The notes under the pieces: model-generated
What the model was told of the DNA's origin: nothing
The model's input: only the letters and a program-made list of their open reading frames with translations
Databases searched by the model: none
In this document: piece after piece, positions 55,883 to 64,000 of the stretch
Numbering within the stretch: position 1 is the first letter of the stretch
How the letters are laid out: each line of letters opens with the position of its first letter
Position numbers and translations under genes: made by a program
Source: Acephala macrosclerotiorum
Taxonomy: Eukaryota; Ascomycota; Leotiomycetes; Helotiales; Mollisiaceae
DNA: 64,000 nucleotides
Reading direction: 5' to 3'
Assembly: GCA_014904845.1 (NCBI GenBank)
Contig: MU119401.1
Span: 38,328 to 102,327, forward strand

Positions 55883-57174
55883 ATTCTGAGAAGTTTGAAA
55901 TGATTGAACCCAGTGTTCAAATAAATCAATCTCAAAATTCGAACTTGGCCACTTTGCACAAAACTTGATCTCAATATCTATGCTTCTACGATGCTTTCGG
56001 TAACATTCTCGGGCAACGAGTTCCTGGTATGATAGATGCTCGCATGCCAGTTTGACGATGGAGAAAGCAGGGTATGGGCAGCGTTCCCAATGGGTAAGTC
56101 GGATCGGATTCAGGGTCAAACCCATTACCAATCCGAACTAGTACGGATTTTAACAAGTTGAATCTATTATTATAACGGATTTAAACGGATTTTTAATGGG
56201 TTAACTGCCAAGGGATTTATTTATATTAATTAGTTACAAAAGAAATAATATTAATTATTTAATAAAAGTTAATTCAAATAAACTTTAATTTATTTTATAT
56301 AAATAAATAATACATATTATAAATAAAAAATTTTATTCGACGAAAAAAAAATAAAAAAATTTAAAATTTAAAATTTTTTTTTTAAACGTAATTAAAATTA
56401 AATAAAATTATTTTAATAATATAATTATATATTTTTTTAAAAAATAAATTTTTTTTTTTTAAATTTTATTATTTAATAAATAGTTTTTAATAAGAAAAAG
56501 TATCAATTTAGCGATCGACTCACTCTAATTCTAATTAGGCTTAGACACTCGGATATTACCGGATTTTAGGCTTTAGAACCCAATCCGACCTCTCCATTGG
56601 AGACGCTGGGTATGGGAAGGCATTGTATAACGAATAAGTACGGTACTGTAACGTTGCGGCCCTGTCTGACATGGCCCTCATTAGAAAGACTCGTTGTCGC
56701 ATGTCTGACCTCTCGGACATTTCACACCTGAACCCCCCTCCCCCCAAAACGCTAACCGAGGAGGGGTCCCGTTGGCCGCCGGCAGGATTCTCGGCAGGCT
56801 AAGTTAGTGCCTCGTATTCTTGGTTAGCCACCCGATCTACGTATGTCGCTTCCTAATCACTGCGCACATGCAACTTCCCCCCGAAAATCTGCCCGCTGCC
56901 ATTCCCCGTTGCGTTTCAAATTTCGGTGGAGAAGGCAGATGGGAGCAGAATTAGAATTAGTCTCCTCGCGGCGGATGAAGATACGTTGATATTCGATGAT
57001 GCTATTCCATTCGTCGCATCACCGTAAGTCTTTTACGGGACGCATATATCCACCTTAGTTATCGTCTGCACGTACCGTAATGCAAATCTTCACGGACCTG
57101 TGAAGTCCACGGCACATGGTGGGTAGACCACTTTATATCAGAAGGATTCTCTCTTTCCTCTATCCATAAATATT
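55883..57174. other. intergenic with AT-rich remnant
   Basis: Promoters of the GH27 gene (minus) and the GH36 gene (plus) with an inserted AT-rich block (56155-56515). Imperfect inverted repeats of about 33 bp flank the block (56079-56112 and 56577-56608), suggesting a decayed DNA transposon. Confidence 0.55.
56079..56608. mobile_element. RIP-decayed element with terminal inverted repeats
   Basis: Left end CAGCGTTCCCAATGGGTAAG... and the reverse complement of the right end, CAGCGTCTCCAATGGAGAGG..., agree at roughly three of four positions over about 33 bp, mostly with transitions between them. The interior is nearly pure A/T without coding capacity. Confidence 0.45.
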
Positions 57175-59664
57175 ATGGCTACCACTGAGTATATCGTCTT
57201 TACGCCTGCCCTCGGGCAGACTGTCATAGTTCCCCTTGGTGCTCCCAGAATTGCAATTTATGCAAACTCTCCGAAACTAGTCAAGCTGGTGGCCAATTTT
57301 GAAGGTGGAACTTCCCATTTCGAGCAGATCGATCTCGAGTCATCTGGAGATTTGTATACCTACAAGGCCTCATTTCCATCCTCAGATTTTCCTGAGCACA
57401 TTTCGATTCTCGCAAATGGTGTCCAGTTACCGGGCAAGATCTCGTTTGTGCATGGGCAGTTCCGCAGCCAGGACCGGGAGTTTTTAACGGAGCTTGTCCT
57501 CGAAGAAGGCGAGGATCTAAAGAGCCAGAAACTGGACTGGCTCGATATCAATGACTGGGAAGGCTGGGCATGGTATAGACCAAGGGAGACATGGATTGAG
57601 GCGTCTTTTACGCCATTGAGCAAACTGTCGCCAAATACACCGACACACAACCTCCTGCTACGGCCAAAAATCCCGGAAATAGACCCTAAATCGGTCCTGG
57701 CGGTATTCCCAGCATCACCACCTGGAGCTTTTGTCCATCTAAGTGCTGCTCGTCTTGGAGAGGCCCCTGGCGTTTACATCCGTGCCCGAAGAGTCAAGAA
57801 GTGTGGCAGGATCGTGTCCTATGTTGGTGCAAAACTCACCGTTCACAATGGAGAGCTCAGTGCAATTCGCGGAGCAATTGATGTTGCGCGTAAGAAGTAC
57901 GGCTACTCAACAGCTCCTTTTACTCGTGAGACTGGCCATAGCCCTTTTGACCATCTCGGCTTCTGCACGTGGTCAAGCATTGGTGAAGATGTTCCGTTAA
58001 CACTGGATCTTATGGATGACCTGGTTCATAAGTTGGCCAAGTTCAACGTCCCAGTTGGCACTTTCATCATTGATGATGGCTGGCAAGACATTCGTTACGG
58101 GCTCAATGGCAGCGAGAAAACACGAGGACTGTGGAGCTTCGATACATGGGAGCACATGCGCAGTCCTCTTTCGGATGTTGTTTGTCTGATCAAAAAGACC
58201 CTTCCGACAGTGGAAGATGTTGGAGTCTGGATGACTCTACACGGGTACTGGAATTCAATTGCCCCAACTTCGCCACTAGCAAAGAAGTACGAGATGCGGA
58301 AATTCAAGTTGAACCGGGACAATATTCAAGGAATCGACTGGCCCAATAACGACTTTGATGGACAGCAATCTGGCTCTATATCCAACCCCGAGAACAGGAC
58401 TTGGTGCTTACCACCTCCACATCTGGCGTATGCATTTTGGAAAGACTATTTCACAAGCTGTTTTGATGCTGGCATCAGTTTTGTGAAAGTCGATGACCAG
58501 GCCTATGGTTCACTTCTAGATGGGGTCTCGGGCGGCGAGGAGTTCGTCGCTCTGTGGGATAGCATGACCAGAGCCGCCAATGAAGTCTTCGGTGACAACA
58601 AAGTCATCCATTGCATGGCCCACTACGAGCGCACCTTCAATGGTGACATTGGAATGGGTGTTGCGACGCAAGGCAGGAAGATCGTCATCAGGAACTCTGA
58701 TGACTTTGGTCTCAGTCGACCTGATATCCACCGCAACCACATTCACTATAATATCTATAACGCGATGCTCACCTCCCAACTGTGTCTCATTCCTGATCCG
58801 GATATGTTTATGACAAGTGGCAAGTGGCCTGAGTACCACGCAGTCTTGCGCGCTTTTTTCGAGGGCCCTATCTTGCTCGCTGATAAGCCAGGGCAGCTCG
58901 ATCTTCAAGTCCTACATAAATTGGTGGGAAGGTCAACGACGAACAGCTACGAAGTAGTTAAGGCACCACATACAATCAGGCCGCTCTCAAGGAGTGTGTG
59001 GGAGGGATGTTTAGATGGGGGTGTTGGCCCAGCCATCAAAGGCGTCTCATATTTTCCTAACGCAGGATCCGCGTCTCTCGTCTTATGGAACGCACGCAAA
59101 GACGCTCTCGACAATGCAGTGGACATTATCTTCGAGAGTGACCTCATCGACGCTTTGGAAGGCATCGAGAAGCCTGTTCATGGAGATAGGAATTTAGACG
59201 TTGCGGTGTGGCTTTCTATTGCTGGCACAGCTAGGTCTGTGAAACTGAAGGAACTTGGACAAGACGTATCTTATGAGGTGTCTTCTTCGCTGCCTGTTAT
59301 ATCCACATTGATAGGGCCGCAGGGCATGGAGACGCTTACTATTGCGCCTTACCAATATCTTGGCGACGCTATGGTTGCATGTCTCGGTTTGATTGATAAA
59401 TATGCTGGTCTTGCAGCTATTCAAAGGAGTCAAGCTATGGCTGGGAAGCTGTCTATAGACTTTAGTTTGAATGGCGTTGCTGGTTTTCTCGTCACGTTGA
59501 GAGCGAAAGATGCTCAGAGGAGGGTCAGGGTCACGGTCGACAACATTTCGACCCTTTATGTTGGCAAATCAAAAGGAGATGGTTTGTGTCTGGTGGAGGT
59601 AGATTTGGCAAGCATACAGGCTGTCCCTGGCAAAGAAAACTGGACCGTAGAGATACAAATTTGA
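57175..59664 (+). CDS. GH36 alpha-galactosidase, raffinose-synthase/Sip type
   Basis: Intronless 829-aa enzyme. Marks: DHLGFCTWSS, TFIIDDGWQD, GISFVKVDDQA (nucleophile at Asp440), IHCMAHYERTFNGDIG, and RNSDDFG (acid/base at about Asp509) followed by HRNHIHYNIYNAML. It belongs to the GH36 branch with plant raffinose/stachyose synthases and seed imbibition proteins, which hydrolyse or transfer alpha-galactosyl groups. No signal peptide, so intracellular. With the transporter and the secreted GH27 enzyme, this gives alpha-galactoside cleavage on both sides of the membrane. Confidence 0.92.
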   Translation: MATTEYIVFTPALGQTVIVPLGAPRIAIYANSPKLVKLVANFEGGTSHFEQIDLESSGDLYTYKASFPSSDFPEHISILANGVQLPGKISFVHGQFRSQDREFLTELVLEEGEDLKSQKLDWLDINDWEGWAWYRPRETWIEASFTPLSKLSPNTPTHNLLLRPKIPEIDPKSVLAVFPASPPGAFVHLSAARLGEAPGVYIRARRVKKCGRIVSYVGAKLTVHNGELSAIRGAIDVARKKYGYSTAPFTRETGHSPFDHLGFCTWSSIGEDVPLTLDLMDDLVHKLAKFNVPVGTFIIDDGWQDIRYGLNGSEKTRGLWSFDTWEHMRSPLSDVVCLIKKTLPTVEDVGVWMTLHGYWNSIAPTSPLAKKYEMRKFKLNRDNIQGIDWPNNDFDGQQSGSISNPENRTWCLPPPHLAYAFWKDYFTSCFDAGISFVKVDDQAYGSLLDGVSGGEEFVALWDSMTRAANEVFGDNKVIHCMAHYERTFNGDIGMGVATQGRKIVIRNSDDFGLSRPDIHRNHIHYNIYNAMLTSQLCLIPDPDMFMTSGKWPEYHAVLRAFFEGPILLADKPGQLDLQVLHKLVGRSTTNSYEVVKAPHTIRPLSRSVWEGCLDGGVGPAIKGVSYFPNAGSASLVLWNARKDALDNAVDIIFESDLIDALEGIEKPVHGDRNLDVAVWLSIAGTARSVKLKELGQDVSYEVSSSLPVISTLIGPQGMETLTIAPYQYLGDAMVACLGLIDKYAGLAAIQRSQAMAGKLSIDFSLNGVAGFLVTLRAKDAQRRVRVTVDNISTLYVGKSKGDGLCLVEVDLASIQAVPGKENWTVEIQI

Positions 59665-60276
59665 GCCGGTCTTAGTAGCCTTAATCAATGTTGATGTCAT
59701 GGGAGAAATTTACGTTCTCGTCCTAAGGCTATTTCATCGCTGAATCCCTTGCATCTGTTGTCGATATGAGTCGGACTTACAGTACAGCCTCTATATAAGA
59801 ATACGTTCGGGAACACGATTTCGTAAGAATTCAGGGAGATCTCCTTCAGCCTGTCTAAAAGAAACAGGACCTGTCATTCGATTCTTATTAGTCGGGTATT
59901 CTTATCTAGAGGATTCTATGGAGGTTGTACTGTATTGCACACCGTCAGAAGTGGAAACGCAGTGAAGAATTCGGAAAGTAGTTTGAATTAACAGGTTAGG
60001 TAAACGGATCAAACTTGATGAGCCCATGGAGCCCCACCTCTCAGGTGCACAAATGCCGAAAATTACCCCTTTAGGATTTACCAGTAGCCCCGCCCCCAAA
60101 ACAATTCATCTTCTAAGGAGCCATATAATGGATTGTATGACCCAAAGTGTTTCCAGCTTCTCACAAATATAAAACTGCCTTGCCCTACGCTGTTTATGGT
60201 TTTGAATAACCTGCCATATCATTGCACTTTTTTTTCTTGTCTTTGGCTCTACTGCCTCTGAAGATATTCCTCTGCA
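59665..60276. other. intergenic holding a MITE
   Basis: Between the GH36 and dehydratase genes, which run in the same direction. Apart from the small inverted-repeat element at 59780-59932, no gene is seen. The last 150 bp should hold the dehydratase promoter. Confidence 0.5.
59780..59932. mobile_element. pogo/Tc1-like MITE, 153 bp
   Basis: Ends CAGTACAGCCTC and, on the other strand, CAGTACAACCTC (11 of 12 identical), followed inside by ATAAGAATAC in both arms. It is flanked by TA on each side, the target duplication of Tc1/mariner/pogo elements. No coding capacity. A CAGT start and an inner CCTC resemble pogo/Tigger termini. Confidence 0.7.
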
Positions 60277-61846
60277 ATGTCTGCTGAAGGAGCCATGAAC
60301 GGCAATCATGTCACCGGTGTCAATGATTCAATCGAAGATGTGATAATTAAGTCCTTTGATATTTACGGTTCGAATTACCCGCTTCCTGTATAAGAGTCAC
60401 TGCTAAAGTTAGTCTATCCGCAGATCTACGATTTCCCACCAGTCTGGATCAATCTGGTTCGGATGCTATGAATCCTGCGGGGGACTACAGCTCGTCGTAC
60501 GTTATCCTCCGTACGTCTAAGCAAGAGTTGGATGGCCACGGATTTGCATTCACGATTGGGCGCGGCAATGATCTCGTGTGTACTGCCGCACGTTATACGT
60601 CTGAGAGGCTGGTGGGAAAGAGTTTGGCGGAGTTGACTAAAGATATGGGTATGACATGGCGGTATTTAGTTAGTGACTCGCAACTGCGTTGGATTGGGCC
60701 GGAGAAAGGTGTCGTTCATCTCGGCTTGAGCGCCTGTGTCAACGCATTATGGGACCTCTGGGCTCGCTATCTGGGAAAGCCTGTGTGGCAAGTGGTGGCA
60801 GAAATGACACCTGAGGAATTTGTAAGGTGCATCGACTTTCGATACATTCTCGATGCGATTACGCCAGAGGAGGCTATCAACATGCTCAAAAAAATGGACG
60901 ACACAAAGGCCGATAGGATCCGGGATGCAAAGAACAATCATGCTGTGCCTGCCTATTCAACACAAGCTGGGTGGCTGGGATTTTCGGATGAGAAGATGAT
61001 TAGAAAAATGCGAAGCATGCTGGAAGAAGGTTTCGACAAGTTTAAGCTCAAGGTGGGGGGCAGTCTCGAGGACGATATACGTCGACTGACGATCGCTCGG
61101 GGTGTGATTGGCTACGACAAAATGCTTATGATTGATGCAAACCAAGTCTGGAGTGTTCCCGAGGCTATCGAGTACATGCTTAAGCTTGTCCCTTTCAGAC
61201 CCGTGTAAGTTTGCCATTTCTAGCAATGAAACCAGCTCAGATGTATTAACGGGGAGTTGCCCTCTAGTTTCATCGAAGAGCCAACATCTCCAGATGACAT
61301 ACTTGGCCATGCTGCTATCCGTGCCGCGCTGCAACCATTTGGGGTTGGTGTTGCCACTGGAGAGCACTGCCAGAACCGTGTTGTCTTTAAACAATTGCTG
61401 CAATCAGGTTCCATTGACGTCTGCCAGATAGATGCCTGCCGTTTAGGGGGCGTGAATGAGGTTTTGTCAGTGTTGTTAATGGCCAAAAAGTATTACATAT
61501 CTCTGTATTACGGTTATTTTCAAAACAAGGCTAACAGTTGAATAGATTCAATGTGCCCGTAGTACCTCACAGCGGAGGAATTGGTCTCAATGAGTACACA
61601 CAACATCTGGCTCTCATTAACTACATCTCGTTGGGTGGAGAAAGGGGTCTCCTGGAACATATCAATTCGTTCAGTGACGTCATCACACACCCGGTCAAAG
61701 TACGAAATGGTTACTTCATAACACCATGGGAGGCTGGCTATAGCGTTGAATATAAGCCTGATGCGATTCGGAACTATGAGTATCCACACGGAGAATTCTG
61801 GAACTCTGCTCAAGGACTCAAAATTCGGAATGGGCTTAAACGCTAG
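60277..61846 (+). CDS. enolase-superfamily sugar-acid dehydratase (L-fuconate/L-galactonate type)
   Basis: 464 aa; exons 60277-60367, 60424-61204, 61268-61489 and 61546-61846. The first exon junction restores [20 protein letters not shown], typical of the family. Active-site signature of the mandelate-racemase group: FKLKVGG (Lys-x-Lys), [25 protein letters not shown] (Glu metal ligands), QIDACRLGG and PHSGG (catalytic His). Close relatives are fungal L-galactonate dehydratase of galacturonate use and L-fuconate dehydratase (human ENOSF1); the two substrates differ only at C6. Next to a GH95 enzyme, L-fuconate to 2-keto-3-deoxy-L-fuconate is my preferred reaction. No matching dehydrogenase or aldolase lies in this window. 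Cytosolic. Confidence 0.9.
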
Positions 61847-62229
61847 GAGATATTCCATTAGCCTTTAGGTTCTTTGTCTTATCTCGTACAACTTTGATAA
61901 TGGAAAAAATATTCAAGCGTTGGAAGTGCGTTTGTTGCAAGTTCACTTTATATTAGGGAATATATTTGAAGGAGGTGTTCCTGGCCGCAGCTAAGATGAT
62001 AGAGTTTCAGTCACGTGTGGAGCTACTGTAAGAGGCCGTACGGCATGCGCTAGCTTAGGTGAAAGTCTCGTGACGGTCAGAATGGTCACAATGTGCGCTA
62101 TTGAGGATCCAAAATCAGCTCTAGTAGAAATCTTGTAAGAGAGCAGAAATAGATTCTCATGAAAGGAAAGTGTAGCCAGGGCACACAGGAGGCCAGAATG
62201 AGACCCGCGCTGTAGCGCGCAGGCTGACT
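61847..62229. other. intergenic, no gene seen
   Basis: 3' flank of the dehydratase gene. Nothing recognisable before the dispersed repeat starts. Confidence 0.4.
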
Positions 62230-62390
62230 CAAGGAATACTCAGGATGTCTAGGCTCTGCTCAGGTTTGCTCAGGTTTTGCTCGGGTTTGCTCACCTTCGG
62301 CTCAGGTAAAGGCGGCAGCTGCTCACGTCCGGAGGTTAAAACGGAACCAGCAAAAGAAAAAATTGATCCTAAGTCTAGAAGTATTTAGCC
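62230..62390 (+). repeat. dispersed repeat copy 2
   Basis: Inverted relative to 10490-10690. Begins with GCTCAGG-type units (TGCTCAGGTTTGCTCAGG), then CAGCTGCTCACGTCC and GGAACCAGC followed by an A-rich run and AAGTCTA. It directly borders an AT-rich island. Confidence 0.65.
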
Positions 62391-62439
62391 AGACTATTAG
62401 GATTAAACGTCCTAGGCTGCTCGTGGAGAACCCATAGAA

Positions 62440-62750
62440 TAGAGTTTTAAAAAAAAAAATTTACTTACGAGTTCTCTATAAAGCGAAAATATATTAGTTT
62501 TTTATCTACGGATTTTTTACAAGTTTTATAAAGTCTCTATAAAAAATATATAAATTGTATAAAAATATAAATATATTTATTAAAATTTAATTTAAAAAAA
62601 TTTAATAAAATAATAAATATTATAAAATAAATATAATTATAATTAAAGTTTTTAAATGTAATATATTATAATAATATAAAATTAAATTAATATTATTATT
62701 TTAAATTAAAATTAATTAAATTAAAAATATATTTTATTATAATAAATATC

Positions 62751-62807
<57 letters not shown>

Positions 62808-64000
62808 TTTTTTTTTTTAAATTATAATAATAGTTTTAAATAAATAAAAATAAAAATTACGTATTTATTATTATATTATATATTATAATATATTTCAAAT
62901 TAAATTTTCGTATTACGTATAAATAATAATATTATAATAGAATAAAAAGTTTAATTTAATTATAAAGTATTACTACCAATTATATAATTCGTAATACGTA
63001 ATTAAATTAGTATTTAAAGTATTAATATAAAATTTTTTTTTTTCGTAATATTTTAAACGTTGAATTTTCGAGCGTTAAATTTTCGAGTATCGAGTTTTTA
63101 AACGTCGAATATTAAACTTTTGAGTATTAAATTTCGAATTTTTAAACGTTTTAATTTTAAATATATTTATTTTTATTTTCGATATTTTCGCGATTTACTC
63201 GTGTATGTAATAATTATTTAATCAATTTCAAATTTAATTAAATCGTTTTAAAAACTTTATATTTATATATTTCGAGAATTAAAAAAATCGATTAATAAAA
63301 AATTAATTTATTTTTATTTTCGATATTTTTACGATTTATTCGTTTATTCGATAATTGTTTAATCGATTTTAAATTTAATTAAATCGTTTTAAAAATCTCG
63401 TATTTATATATTTATATTTTAAAAATCGAAAAAATCGATTTGTAAATTAAAAAATAATCGCAATAAAAAATTGAAAATTATTTATATACGATTTAATTTA
63501 AAGTTTAAAGTTTAAATAATTTTAAAATTTTAATTTAAATCGTATTTTTATTTTATTTTATTAATTAAATTAATAAATATTATAATAAATTTAAAATTAT
63601 TTTACGTATTTATAAACTACATAAAATTTTATTTAAAAACAATTAAAAATATTAAATATTAAATTATTTAATATATTAGAGTTTTAATAGCGTTTCGCGT
63701 TTTTTAATATATTAAAAAAATTTAATTTAATATTTTTAATATTTATATAATTAATAAATATATTAATTATAATAAATTAAAAAATAAAATAAAATTATAA
63801 ATTTTTTAAAAATAATATTTGTTATATATATTAAAAAAATTTAATTTAATAAATAATTTTAATTTTTTTTAATTATAATTATTAATTTTATTTATATATT
63901 ATATTAAATTTTAAATAATATTTTATTAAATTATAAAAACAAATTATAAAATTTAAAAATAATTTTAAATTTATATTAAAAACGAATTTTTAAATAAAAA
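62440..64000. other. AT-rich island to the window end
   Basis: Nearly pure A/T with isolated CG dinucleotides and no coding capacity; it continues beyond the window. Interpreted as RIP-degraded repeats. Confidence 0.8.
62751..62805 (+). repeat. (AAT)n microsatellite
   Basis: About 18 uninterrupted AAT units inside the AT-rich island, followed by a T run. Confidence 0.9.

Noticed and set aside
55883..56131. N-terminal extension of the GH27 frame
   Set aside because: The upstream 83 codons would bury the clear signal peptide that begins at 55882.

Overview
The window comes from a filamentous ascomycete (Pezizomycotina), probably a leotiomycete-like fungus. The evidence is short GT-AG introns of about 45-180 nt with CTAAC/CTGAC branch sites, Zn2Cys6 regulators, iterative type I polyketide synthases, and AT-rich islands of the kind left by repeat-induced point mutation (RIP). 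The genus is an inference; no rRNA or other marker is present.

Layout. (1) 0.9-7.1 kb: RAD7 and RAD16, the two partners of the global-genome nucleotide excision repair complex, sit head to head and share a 690-bp promoter. (2) 7.1-11.4 kb: decayed sequence with an unrecognised broken gene and one copy of a dispersed repeat. (3) 11.5-33.4 kb: a compact polyketide cluster. A non-reducing PKS (SAT-KS-AT-PT-ACP-TE) and a highly reducing PKS without methyltransferase (KS-AT-DH-ER-KR-ACP) are divergently transcribed, followed by a Zn2Cys6 regulator and an MFS exporter. This architecture is that of resorcylic or dihydroxyphenylacetic acid lactone pathways: the reducing PKS makes a starter chain, the SAT loads it on the non-reducing PKS, and the TE closes the macrolactone. 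No tailoring enzyme is visible. The shared PKS promoter has a 104-bp tandem repeat that carries the palindrome CGG-N6-CCG once per unit, a candidate binding site for the cluster regulator. (4) 33.4-35.3 kb: AT-rich island with an assembly gap. (5) 35.3-45.2 kb: housekeeping genes (a ZW10/Dsl1 tethering subunit, an M16 metalloprotease) plus small unknown genes. (6) 45.8-61.8 kb: a carbohydrate-use cluster with an SGNH esterase, a Zn2Cys6 regulator, a sugar/H+ symporter, GH95 alpha-L-fucosidase, secreted GH27 and intracellular GH36 alpha-galactosidases, and an enolase-superfamily dehydratase of the L-fuconate/L-galactonate type. Together these suggest outside trimming, uptake, inside hydrolysis and L-sugar catabolism. 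(7) 62.2-64 kb: a second copy of the dispersed repeat, then an AT-rich island.

A cross-cutting feature is a set of introns that share sequence although they lie in unrelated genes (both PKSs, the MFS gene and the sugar transporter). They look like introner-like elements. Exon models below were built by hand from splice consensus and reading-frame continuity; all closed in frame, but none is supported by RNA data.
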